A stretch of 64,000 nucleotides of DNA from Heliopora coerulea (lineage: Eukaryota > Cnidaria > Anthozoa > Scleralcyonacea > Helioporidae), in contig JASJOG010000194.1 in assembly GCA_030142905.1 (NCBI GenBank), forward strand, positions 248,001 to 312,000, given 5' to 3'. The notes under the pieces are model-generated. The model saw nothing but the letters and a program-made list of their open reading frames with translations. It was not told where the DNA came from and made no database searches. Positions 47,463 to 60,078 of the stretch are shown one piece after another. The first letter of the stretch is position 1, and each line of letters starts with the position of its first letter. Both the position numbers and the translations under genes were made by a program.

Positions 47463-49104
47463 GCATTACACATCAGATTTGATCCAACATAAAACTCAGT
47501 TGAGTCTAGTTCATTCATAACTTGAGGCTGAGGTGGCAGCATTGATGATATACCTTTTACGATTTCAAAGACTTTAGCAATGTTAAGACCTCATGTTGGG
47601 AAACAATTTCTGCATTGATTCTCCTGTCCCAGATGACAATTCAAACGATGAATTGAAGCCTACGACGTCAAAATATCAAGTTTACGAAACCTAAAAATCT
47701 CAGTCTGTTATATTTTATTTATGGTTCGTTGAACAAGGTTTTTAATCCTGAATCTCATTTGAATGTAAAGCTTCAAATTGTCCTTTTGACGAAAACGTAT
47801 AGCAAATACAGAAAAACAATATCCTTGAAAACTGAGACATAGAACTACAATGTATATGAACTTTGGCTTAAATTCGTGTAGCACAGTCAAAAGCAATTTT
47901 TAAAGGAACACTAACATCGATATGTAATTACTGCAGGAAGTATTTGCACTGCTGTCAAGAACGTCGTGACTAAAGCGGGCAGCGCGCCAAACATCAATTT
48001 AATACATTTTCCAGCAAATTATCAGTGTCTTGGTGTCCGGGGGAACAGGAGTGGCTGACGCCTAAATGTAAAATGTCATGGTCATATTTCGTCAGTACAT
48101 ATGGTCAAGTGAAGATTCTTTTTTTGTCTATTCTTTTTACACGAAATGGCTACTTATTTGGCGACAAATAAACACGTAATTGTGAACGGTGATAGTCATA
48201 GAAGAAATTTCCATGGGATGTTCAGAGGGCTCTCGACACATCTGCGTGCACTCTCACCTATCAAACTGAGAGTTATATGTAGATTAGCTAATTCACACCC
48301 AAAATCTTGAGTCTCGATAAAAATCTGGCATAGCATGAGCGTCAATCCCGGGGGACATCAATTATTACTTTTCGGTCAAGGGGGGATAATTATCCCTCAA
48401 TTTTTTTCTATAAACTGTCTAATACTGATGGATAGTATGACTAGGACGATATTCATTGACAGTGGGATGTCTACATTTCCAGTACACTCTTGAGTATCCT
48501 TGCTGCTACGAGAACAGGAACTGGATTATGGTCATGATTATGAATATGATTGTCATCCCGCAGATGCCACACCTGGGCTACTAAGGCCATTGAAGGAGAC
48601 GTGATCCGACTTGCGTGACTAAACAGACAGGAAAGAAACGAACCAGATATTGTGCTTTTGTGAAGTTCCATAAATGTATTACGCAAATGTCATCGTGAAA
48701 CACGCCTCACGATCCATTGGGAAAGCACTGAGGGAATAAGACATTAAAAAGTTCACTTGGCGCTCCCCAAATCTAATAGTTTACCCTTCTCAGTACTGAG
48801 AAGCACTCCATCCAGTTAGGGCACGCATTTACTTGCGACACCAGAAGAACAGATGTACCATTTGCTTTTTTACGCTGAACTAATTTTACATCCCTGATTT
48901 CAGTCACAGCACTCCGCTAGCTCAAGCAAAGTACATAAAATTGTTACGAGGTTTTAACACCATGCAGTACTCAAGGCTGCTACGGCAAGGTCACTCAAAC
49001 CTGTCTATGTTGTATATTATTATTAAAAAAGGCCCTTATTATGAATGAAAAGAGAGCACCGTCAGCTAAGGGCCCATTTGTCAAGAGCCGTTTAGTTCGT
49101 CGCC

Positions 49105-49372
49105 CGAGTTGGGATTCGAGTTAGGATTCGAGTTGGATTCGAGTCAGGATTCTTAACAACAAAGTAACACATTTGTTATCTGAAACTATATACGATCACT
49201 TCCTCCGGAGCTAACCCTAACCGTAACCCTAACCCCAGTTCGAATCAGAATTCGAAAATGAATTAATCCCACTTCGAATCCCAGCTCGATTCCCAACTCG
49301 AATCCCAACTCGATTCCCAACTCGATTCCCAATTCGAATCCCAACTCGAATTCAAACTCTAATCCTAACTAG
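49105..49372. repeat. 12-bp satellite in inverted blocks with telomere-like core
   Basis: GAGTTGGGATTC-type units (49105-49152) face the complementary GAATCCCAACTC-type units (49236-49372). Between them lies CTAACCCTAACC and CCTAACCCC (about 49211-49236), similar to the animal telomere repeat. Copies are imperfect. Confidence 0.75.
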
Positions 49373-49799
49373 GGTTCTTGCCGTTCTCATTTATCAATGG
49401 TACGTATTACGATGATCAAAAATTAAACAATGGAAGCATTCATTTACAATGGGTATGGTCATAGAACACAAAACAATGGTAACTCCGAATATTGTTAACA
49501 TATTTTTATTGAACATTATCAGGTAATTTTGACAGTATTCGGAGCTACCATTGTTTTGTATTTTATCAGAATACTCAGTGGTTTCCGTAATGTATGGTCA
49601 TGGGACACCAAACTTTGCCAGGCTCAGATCACAAACCACGGAATGCTGAGGGAAATTACTGTTGGTATTGCTTTGCGTGGATACTTGTGAAACTTGCTTA
49701 GAACTGAAGATTTTAAAAAGATCTAAGAGCGTGAATCAATGCAGATACTTCGATGGCAGAACAGAAATGTTAACGTCACTCTTCCTTCCTGGCACGAGG

Positions 49800-50830
49800 T
49801 CTTGCTTGTTTGCACTCTTCAAGTACTTTAGATTTTCAAAAGGGTGCAATGTTTTCCTCAACATGCGCAGGTTTCTTGTCGCTTGAAAGCTCACGGACGC
49901 ACAGTTCCTTTTACCACCTGGGAGGGATAAGTAAAGTGAGCAATTTTGCGTCGAGTGTTGTTGTAAATGTCGGAAATTATTCTCCGCTGAAGACGTACTG
50001 TTCAAGTACTTTTCAAAATACCTGAATGCTATGAGTATTACCCATGATTATAACGTACCTGATTGGACAGGCAAAGAGCAGAAGCTGTTTCCCTAAATTC
50101 TAAACTTTCCACATTTAATCCTTTTTTGAAACAGCAGGAACCTTCCGATCTTTTTTTAGCATGCTCCCGTTAAAAGTACTTCAGTATGTAGACGTCCCAT
50201 GCTGTTTTTTTGCCTTTTTTTGTCTTTGTTTGTTAAAACGACGGAAATTGTCCACCGCCTAAGTGACATTCTTCAAGTACTCCATAAAAACGACAATCTT
50301 TGCTATTTTTCTTGGTGCGATGATAACAACAAGGCAGACATCAGGGGCACTAAGCAGGAACGGTTTTCCAAGATTTCAAACTTTCCAAGGCCATTTAACT
50401 TTATTTTGAAACCAAAGCAACCGGCTACTTTTTTATGTTGCCGAAAAAATAAAAATACTTCATCATACAGCGGTCCAGGGTTGCTGAAATTATTCTTTTT
50501 TTACATTTGTTGGTCTAAACGTCGGAAAACGTCCACCGCCTCTATATCAGATATTCTTTAAGAGTCACTTAAAAATGAGGAAGTCATCACTATTATTTTG
50601 ATACGACAATTACATTATGGCCAACATCATATGCACTGAGGAGACACTGTTTACCAAAATATTAAATTTTCCACAATCATTTAATATTATACTCAAACAG
50701 AAGCAACGTGCCACCCTTTTTATGTTCTCCATTACCATCATCGTACAGTCACTCCATAGGGGAATTGAAACGGTAGCATTCCAATCTCTGGTGACGTACT
50801 GTTCGCCATCGAGCTACAAGGACTGATATT
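49800..50830. repeat. Decayed tandem repeat, unit about 265-280 bp
   Basis: Related blocks recur near 49965, 50225 and 50505 (ACGTCGGAAA...CCACCGCC) and near 50090, 50370 and 50645 (AAACTTTCCA-like). Similarity is partial, so unit limits are approximate. Confidence 0.5.
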
Positions 50831-52133
50831 GCGATTGCAGTGCTTAAGGCAATATGGTCCCTTTGTCTTTTGGTATCGGCAAGGAACTGATTGCAAACCA
50901 CCATCCGTCTTGCGTGCGGTGTGCATCACATGTCAAACCGCAAACCAAAGTACAAGTCATTTTGGGGAGGAGCTCCAACGGCAACGTTTCGAATATGCAC
51001 AGTTTTTCGTCGGGTCAGATAATCCCCCTGATACCTTCCCAATGACTACACCAAAAAGACACTTATCCCTCCATTCTAACCGAAGTAGATCTGCCAATTC
51101 AATGTTACTTGAATGGAAAATGTCGAGTGAAGGGTGGGGAACAATGAGGGGAAACAATTTTAAGTGAGTTACTTGGATTGTTGCTCTTTTTGTGTTTTTT
51201 TCTTCTTTTTTTATTGACGATTGCAGTTTTCGAATGCATGTTTCGGTAGACAATTTCGAGAAGGGTCGTTTCTTGAAATGTTTTCCCGGGATCCAGTCCC
51301 GGATCTGCACCCAGCTTTCTTCCCTACACGATAGGTAGAGTCTAGTAACTATGCCCACACTCACTGGCAGCTCAAACTTCGCACCGCAACTGTACTTTCC
51401 GCTCTGGGAATATTTGAAATGACTGGAACGACCGCAGAAAACGACCATAGATTGTATATTTTGTGCAATGCAAACTTTAGAATGGTTGTCCGAAATAAAT
51501 CAGCCCTTCAAGATTCAAAAGATGATGATATGGCAGCCACGATGGATCTCCATACAATAGTAGCCCGTGAGAGTCTTTTCTTAAAGCTAATCCAACCACC
51601 GAGCTCTGTACACAATGGACAATGACTCCAATCAATGACTGGATCTTTAGATGACGCCAAAATGGCGGATATTACCAAGGTTTCTTATGGCAAGGAAAAC
51701 TGGCACCAACGGATGACCAATCTGATTGTATCTCCAAGCTCCCACATCTACAGCATATTAAGACTTTTTTGATCTTGAGAATTATCAAGGTTGAAGACTG
51801 TAATAATAACGAGACCTTGATTATTACTGATATCAATAAAAGCTGAATTCAATAATTGTTTTACTATACATTTTCAAGTAGCAGCCAGCTAATTACTGAG
51901 CTAACTTAACTTATTAAACTTTTGGCGCACAAGCGGTTGACTTTACTCAAGCTGGACAGCTTATCAATGGCATGTCGTTAGCACATGTATTACATCGCTT
52001 TGATTGCAAAGATAATGCCTGGAGAGGATGGTATTGTGGGGTAATCAGAACATAAAAAATCTCAGCAATTCAACTAATCAGAAGGCAGAGCCGAAGGGCA
52101 GATATCGACAATTATCTCAGTAATGTTTTTTAT

Positions 52134-52310
52134 ACGCATGCTTTCAAGCTATTCTCAGAAAAACTTTCTGAATCCCTGACGGGAATCGAACCCGTGACCT
52201 TCTGATCGCCGGTGAGATGCTCCAATCATTGAGCTACAGAAGGTTACGGGTTCGATTCCCGTCAGGGACTCAGAAAGTTTATCTGAGAGAATAGCTTGAG
52301 AGCATTAGTG
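52134..52310. repeat. Inverted pair of family A repeats
   Basis: A minus copy (about 52170-52238, with tail from 52134) joins a 5'-truncated plus copy (about 52239-52275, with tail to 52310). The two share the B-box and the AGTTT...CTGAGAGAATAGC tail, so the whole forms a hairpin. Compare 9975-10310. Confidence 0.75.
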
Positions 52311-52493
52311 TAAAGAACATTACGTGACTACCAACCTACCACAATTATATTAATTATCTCAGTCTTTCACTAATCGTGGTCATGAATTTGGAGAAAATGT
52401 ATAATCATTTTGGATATATGACATTAAGTAAAACATGATATAGATATAGGGCTGGGGTGATCTTGGAAAACGGGTAGCAAGGGGAAAGGACAA

Positions 52494-52627
52494 TAGTGAA
52501 ATGATCGGAAAGGTCTGAGTAATGCCGAAATGTAAAGAGTAGTTTTCTAACGTTCTAATGAAGGGCCTTCGCTCGAAACTACTCTTTACATTTCGGCATT
52601 ACTCAGACCTTTCCGATCATTTCACTA
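52494..52627. repeat. Hairpin with 52-bp arms and hammerhead-like loop
   Basis: Arms 52494-52545 and 52576-52627 are reverse complements along their full length. The 30-nt loop contains CTAATGAAGGGC and GCTCG followed by AAAC, a degenerate CUGAUGA / stem II / GAAA arrangement. Confidence 0.85.
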
Positions 52628-55600
52628 AGATTTCAACAATGCCTACGCAGCAATCTATTTTATTTCATGGTTTGTAATGGACAATATATCATGCCTTAGT
52701 TAACGCGATGTATTTTTCACTTAAAATCCCTGCTAATGGATGGAGTCCAAGAGTAACATTTAGAAGTCAATGGTGATAATCCTTCGTGTTTACAAATGTG
52801 TTTTATATTTGATAAACTTCTTCCCAACGACAGCTCTCCCGTTGACAAATAAAATTACGCGAGTTGTATCCCGCCAGGAAAGAGTTAACGGATTTGACAG
52901 GCTATGATTTTCCTTTGTGGTTTCTTCATTCATTATTGATTTTTAGGAGAATAAACCTAAGACTAAGCCCGAAATATGCCGATGCATGGCACAAACACAG
53001 AGACGGGGGAGCGGCAATTCGAGTGGAAGGCTTGAGACAAATATACAGCATTTGTATGTTTGCCCGGAAAATTTCACAGGTGTTATAAAACATGATTCTT
53101 TCAACGTTGTATTTGCAAAAAAATGAGAGGGATATAGCTTTGCTATCCCGGGAACGGTGCCAAGAATGTATTTCTCCACGCTTATTCTTCAGGTCTACCT
53201 CATAGACATGCTCGAATCCTGAGGGCAAACTTTTGTTGCGTTTTCGTCTTGATCTTATACTTATGTCGCCAGTGAAAACCAGGTTTAAGGAGTACGGAAA
53301 AAAATCCAGTGGTAACAAAGGTTCAAATATGACGACACAAGATCAAAAACAACAACAACGCAAAGCATGCAGTACTTCTTTTTCTTATTCTTGTCTTGCA
53401 AATGTAAACCAGACTTGAGAATGCGGGGGATCAGTTCAACCACACACCCCCATAACATCCTACACTGCTTTAAAAAAAGCATGAAAATGTTGATTGTGAT
53501 CTCCATATTAAATTCTACAAGCGTGAGATAGAATCCATGTCCATATTTTATCCGAAATTTCAACTGCGGTTTGTCAACATTTTGATGATTAAAAAAAAAA
53601 AACAACTCAAAAGACGTGAGGAAATTTGGGAAGGACACTTAAATTGATACGACACAGATTTGATGCCTTCTAGGGACGTTATATCAATCATGTTCGACAT
53701 AGTCGTAAGTATTCTTTGTTAGACTACCCCAGCTCCATCTGCAACAAGTGGACAGCTACGGGGAACGTACAATAGAATCATATAGGTATATCGATTATAC
53801 ACAGTTGTCACTTACTGACAACAAACTAGACTAAATTACGCTAAAGACAATAACATAATAGAATTATTTGAGACTGTCATGTAATTAACGATTTAGTTTC
53901 TTGAAATGTTTTGGAAGAAACTTAGAACTTGCTGTTCATGACCCAACGTTTCAACAAACAACTCGTGTCTTTTTAAGGGTTGATCTAATTATCAAAAAGC
54001 TCAAGAATTCACAAGCTCATTACGTTCGGAGGTTTTAAGTTCCCTGGATGACAATATCAATTAATGAGCGTGTAAATATGTAAGCCTTCTCATCGATAAT
54101 CTGATTACCCCTGATGAAGACTAAAGTGTCGAAGGGTTTGGAAATGCATGAACAGTAACTTTTTGAGTAACATACAAAATATATTTCACGCCATGTCTAA
54201 TATTGCACCTCGGTTCGTCGGGACATTTTTTGGCTTTCATCATTTTGTTCTTCAAAATAAAAGTATGAGGCAACGGTTCTCCACCCGGGTCACTTTATCT
54301 TTGGAGAGTTGCCAGAGTTTGATAAATTCGACACGGCTTTATTCACTTTCGGGTTTATTGAACAACTTGCGAGACTCATGGTAATCTATTAGGATATCAA
54401 ATAAAAACAATCAAATTTAACTTAACCGCGTTATATGTTACCGTTACTCATAAACCGAGATATCAGTGATCTAGCTTACATGAAGATGAACTAGGTAAAA
54501 TATATTTTATCCGACAGCTTTTCGAAATAGCCATTGTTCTCATTAGAGTTTATAAAATGTTTCTTAATGGTACCTTTAAACGTATTATTATTTAACTTTG
54601 GTAACTGTTCGTAAATCTGATACGTGTAGCCGCAAAATGTCTTCCCTTTATAGTATGACACGTTGACATTGTTCATTTTCTAACGTCATTGCATAAAAAA
54701 AGCTCTGACTCATTTGAGATATTGAAGTCTTCAGTTGGATTCTCACCACGACGTAAATTAGAATGTTAAAGAACGTCTCTCTTTCATTGGACGTAGACTC
54801 TTTTTTTAAATCTTTAATCAGCGTCTATACACCCACAGTTTGTATATTTATTACACCTTTGGGTAACTAAAGTTTAATTTACCATAAGGGTAGTTCTAAA
54901 GTTAGCACTTTAGCTAAGGTTTACGATTAAAAAGATAAAGGCGTTCTTTTTCAGTCAAGAGAACCCTAATTTGTATGGAATGAACGCCATTAAAAACGTA
55001 CTGCCATTTGTCAGGCCATGCCCACGGAGTTTTTTGATGCAGGAAAAAATGTAACTCCCACTACTAAACCACAGAGATAAAACCCACATATCATAAAAGC
55101 ATTTGTTTATGTTCTTTATAAATGCAAAGTGGGTGCTACTGTCTTGTGGGCGAGTTTAACGCAGTATTTCTGCAGTGTCATTGCTCCCTTACGGGGAAAA
55201 ACTTGTCTGCGAAAAAAAAAGTGAAAAAACAAACAACCTTGAGCAAGTTAAAATGATATTCCATCGTTAGCGTGAAGTATTTTCGAATGAGTTTTCTTAG
55301 TTCATGGGTATAAGTTGAAATATGGTTATAAGTGATCCCATCTCCGCAGGAGTAGTTTACGCGCAGAAATGCTCGCTCTACATGAGGCTTGATGTCAAGT
55401 CTGTTAAGCAAAATTGTAGCAGCCCCTGATTAAGCCTATTGCTGTATATGATCTATGCAGTTATGATATCAGATCTGAACCTATTAGAATGTCAGAATGC
55501 CCGGCAAGGAGCCGCGTCAGATTGCGGCAGTCAATTAGTTTGCCAGCGTTGTATCAGTTTGACTCGACAGAACACGTTTGTAGTGACTACTGCTGTTGTG

Positions 55601-58600
55601 ATCTGTGATAACACAATCTTTCAGATGCGATGAAGGAACAGCTGACTTCAGGTGAATATCAGCATTCACATATTGTGCTACCATTAAATTACCACCATGG
55701 CTTGCAACAGTTTCTGTGCGTGTTTACATATGCAGCTAACTGAAGTTAAAACCACGAACTGAACATGGCTGACCGAAAAAGACCCAGTTATACGAACTCT
55801 TCCTCAAAATTATCCTGTCCCAGGTCTGCTTGCATAGACTTCGATGCCTCACATCTCGGACAGTGCTGAAATACCAATGGTAAAAGTTTTCTTTCGTAAT
55901 TGACTCAGTAAGGTTTATTTTTATCAATAAGAATGGCATAATAGTCCATGATAACGACTATTTTTATCTGGCAATGGATAATTCTCTCCATCACGATCGA
56001 GTGGTACGCACGCACTTCCGGTATAGAGGTTTCCAAAATCAGATTTGGAGCTGGTGTCAGTCTTTCTCCATATTGAGTAGGTTATAAAAAAGGTCTTGCC
56101 TCGGGACAGGATAATGTTTCCGTGAAGATCCTTCCTGGCGATTAAGTTTTTGATGTTACTGCTAGAGCACACGTTGCGGATTAAAGATAGAATTTTTTGA
56201 TATTTAACTACGCTATAACCATCTGACGTAGTGCAGTTTTTGATCATTATGGATTGTTCACGGTACCCAAACGTCCAGAATAATTTATCACGTTGTCATT
56301 GGTCAAAAAAAGTCAACATCTTAAATGTACCTTCTAATAGTCTCTTTCGGATTAATACCATATAACAACATGAAAATTTTCATATATAAGTACACAACGC
56401 TCGGCGAGTTACGGAGAAATCTAAACAAAAGTTTTGCAGCATACTATAAAACTTGTACGATATTCATTTGTGCATGTGTATCCTAAAATTTTCGTGACTA
56501 TTTTGACTAAAACTGTAAGACATACGGGAGTCTGTAAAAAAATTCCGTCATATTACTTGATCGCTCATGATCTGGAATCTTTTCATTTAAATTTGAAAAG
56601 ATTCGAACACTTACACCTTTTACTGTTCATTACCAGAAAATATACTATTATTAACGCCAACCTCGAACTCATTAACGCAAGAGAACTATCTTGCCAAATT
56701 GAAATTTTATTATCCCTAACGTATAGTAGAATGGTGTTTATGGTCGTCTGTTGACACTATAGGAAGCCCTCGGATGCAAATGGTTGGGTATCTACGGTAG
56801 TGAATGTCGATTGAATAAAATGAATGTATTTTTGCGTTGAGTTTGGGGTTGGCGTTAATGACAGTAAATTTTCTGGTAATGAACAGCAAAAGGTGTAATT
56901 CATTACTACACTAAGCGACTTGAAACTTCAACTATGTTCAAGCTCCTAGAGGATTTCTTTTGGAGCACGGACTTTAGTAAAAAAAAGGGATCCTTGCAAC
57001 TGCCTGGGAGCGATCATTAACACACCAGAGACAATCTGGGAAGAAATAACTCCGTTATGTAAAAACAAAGAGTTTGTTTTCCCAAAAGCGTGCTACCTTT
57101 TCCTCCCCGCAGATTTTCTCATTTGATTTACGTTTCAGATTTTCATTCTTTCACATTTTGTTTATTCATATCTTGCTTATTTTGACCTCGAAACAGGAAC
57201 ACCCCATCATCGCCTAAAGTAATTGCGAAGTAATTTTCTTTACCAGATTCAAATGCCGCTGCGAAAAAACATCAGTAGCTCACGAACGAAAGACAAAACA
57301 AACGGCTGTCTAATTTGTAGTTGTAAATCTTTTACAGAACTGTCCTATTTTACAAAGTTTTCCTTCAAATTGTTCGGATCAAACAGCTTGTGTATCCAAT
57401 ACGGACATTTATCTTAAATATTAGAAACAATTTAGACATAAATGTAGTCTTTTAACACCAAAAAGGCAAATAAAGAGTCTTTTGAAGACCATCGAAGTGC
57501 CCTCCTAAGTTTAATAGATATTAACATTCCCTAAATTCCTGTTTCAAAACATACAGAAGTACAGTGATTTAACCCTTTCACTCATGATTTTTTTATTCGT
57601 TTGTTCTTTGTTCTCGCTTGTCTTTTTGGGGGTTTTTTTGCTTTGTTCTTTCAGCAGCTTATTCGCTGTAATTGGTAGTTGCAGAGCAAATTACAGCAAA
57701 AGAAATATAAATTCCTGATAAAAGCTTTACAAGACGTTATCATGCTTGTACTTCCGTCCTCTTCAAATGTCAGTTAACAAGGGACACCACAGGAAGTAGC
57801 TAAGACTCGTTTATGTACCAAATTTAAATTTAAACGCGTTTCGTTTTTGAGACTCGAAGTTAACACTAGCTACCCTGTCAAGCGGCAAAAAAAAACCTCG
57901 CACCAACATGTTTCCAAGATATTCACCACCAGCCCAACGTTAGGAGTCGATTTTTGTTGGAAAAATCCCTAACGTTTCCGGACGCTAAACTTTCTTTAGC
58001 TTTCTAACCAATATGTACGCTCTTTGTACCGCCAACTATGCGAATCATCACAATTTGCAAACAAATAGCCTCTACCTTGATATATTGTCTTTAAGAATTA
58101 AGAGGTACTGCATGAAGAACATAGTGGTTAAAAAGATTCTTTATCTCCTAATTCATGATTACTGAAAAATATTTTCGACCTTCTTCTGAGAATTGTGCGA
58201 GAAAGAGTTTGTGCATTGTGCTAACGCCTTTTAAGCTTAAACTGTAGCCATTCTCCTCTGTACGAGAATGTAAACAGCGTTTCAAGCTCAGTAGATTTAG
58301 TTCCACACAATCTACTTGAACATTCTCTACAGAACATAGTAATTTCTGAATTATCACCCAGGGCAATATGAAGAGAAAAGTTCATGATTAACGAACAAGC
58401 TTGCGACTAAATCGTATACGTCAAAACGTATAATCGTACTTGGTAAGTCAAGCCTTAAGCAACACTTACAGTGATCCTTAAAAACGTGTCACCAATCCAC
58501 GTCAAAGGCAGAGTTCTTGAACTGAGGGCCATCCAGGGGGCAGATGTGATCCTTGATGACGTGGTCTACTGAACACCAACAAAGTTTTTTATAAAAAACG

Positions 58601-59957
58601 TAATATTAGATGCGAATAGAAAATACAGGGTGCAGCGCATGTCGCGCAACAAGCTTTTCTCTTCCATATTATGTTTGGATGTTTGCACTGCACAGGCAAA
58701 AAATTGATATTAGAAATTCGTGTTCTTTCAAGAGACACAAAGATACGGAACCGTTCAGAAAAACATCTGTTTCTTTAATGCAAAATGCGACGCGCGATAG
58801 AAGAACTTCAGGGTTGGCACGGGTTTTCGCAATCTCATCCAAATACGCAGTTCGGCCAGCAATTTTTGGTTCTCAACAGTTGTGGCTTGTTCTTAGCACT
58901 TTTGATGTCCTTGTAATGCTTCCTCATCCAGACAAAGGATTAAAAAAATTTTCGCCTCATATAATGCACTCCCCGCTAGATGTTATTCAATAACAGTTAA
59001 AAAAACCTCGCTTTGAAATTGCATAAAGAGATTGGGGATTCTAGAGACAGCAACGGCAAGATCAAAAATTTACAGGTTGATTTATAAACCACGCATTGTT
59101 GTAGTTAAAACAAACTCTGGATGTTTTTTCCCATCTTTTTAAACGAAGATAAATAGTTCTAGATATTGGGTTAATGTTTGGAATAAGCAAAATTCTATTG
59201 TAATGACACGTAATCACAAGTGTTGTCCCGAACTCTTAGTATCTCAAAAACCACAAGGCTGCAAAATTAACACGTTATCACGAGAGAGACCTGAGAATGA
59301 CATGGCTGTGATAGGACATTTATCAGGCAGTTTAACCATGTTTGATCTGTGCGCAATTCAAACTTTGTTGCTGCATTCCGTGACATCTTTGAAGTCAATT
59401 TGTGACCAAGACCTTATTTGTTATTTATAATGCCACTTATTGTACCAATACATCAAAAAAATGCCGCTAATCTGCACTTTCCTACCACTGCTCCGAAAGT
59501 GCCGCGGCTTAACAAAAGTCAAGTGCTGTCGCGGAAGCTTGAAACTTAGGTTCCTTAACCTTGGTACGAACATACGTCACGTGACTCACATTATTACGAT
59601 TCAGTGCACGCTGGAAATCCTCTCACACTGAATCCTTGTAATAAAATTATTAGAGCATCTCGCTGGTAATCAGCAGTCGCCATATTCTTGACAACTCAGT
59701 CCGAAAAAAATACAAAGTAAATTCCACATTTACTAGGCCACTGTGAATAACCAGATCTGATAACCACCTAGAAGAAATTAATCCATGTTTTTATTACCTC
59801 TTGTAACAAACATTGTTTGATTTGGAGTCAAATTATCAACCAAACTACGACTTCTCGTATTGCTGCTACACTACCAACAAATCTTTCAAAGATTCGAAAG
59901 GTACATCCTGGGTCTTTGCCCCAGGTTTCTAATGTCACTCGCGTTAGCGCCTTCTAG
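52628..59957. other. Gene-poor region
   Basis: No coding feature supported on either strand. A hammerhead-like core lies at 54111-54140. Open frames up to 127 codons (58610-58993) have no recognisable motif. 57585-57660 is T-rich. Single small exons of unknown genes cannot be excluded. Confidence 0.45.
59790..59795 (-). terminator. Possible polyadenylation signal of QDPR
   Basis: AATAAA on the minus strand about 165 bp after the QDPR stop codon. Confidence 0.45.
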
Positions 59958-60078
59958 TCAATCTTTCAGCAGTTCTTCAGAATGCACCTCGGTCGTTGTT
60001 GAGCCACCATTTGTGATCAGCTTGACCAAACTGCCAGCTTGTGGCCGCTCTTTACCCTCGCTCCAGTTGTACAACAAG
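59958..60078 (-). CDS. QDPR: QDPR last exon
   Basis: 121 nt after TTTGCACAG. The split codon gives Ser, then [20 protein letters not shown]. The stop is at 59958-59960. The tail ([14 protein letters not shown]) is longer and more acidic than I would expect from the human protein. Confidence 0.85.

Larger units (their letters stand above)
46107..52130. other. Gene-poor region
   Basis: No gene could be supported. It holds the second MITE-like copy (47286-47462), the GATTCC/GAATCC array (49105-49372) and a decayed tandem repeat (about 49800-50830). The longest frame, 163 codons on the minus strand at 50957-51448, shows no recognisable domain. Confidence 0.5.

Noticed and set aside
50957..51448. 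163-codon minus-strand frame
   Set aside because: No recognisable domain, unusual composition, no splice-site support; probably chance.
58610..58993. 127-codon plus-strand frame
   Set aside because: No motif and no neighbouring exons that fit.
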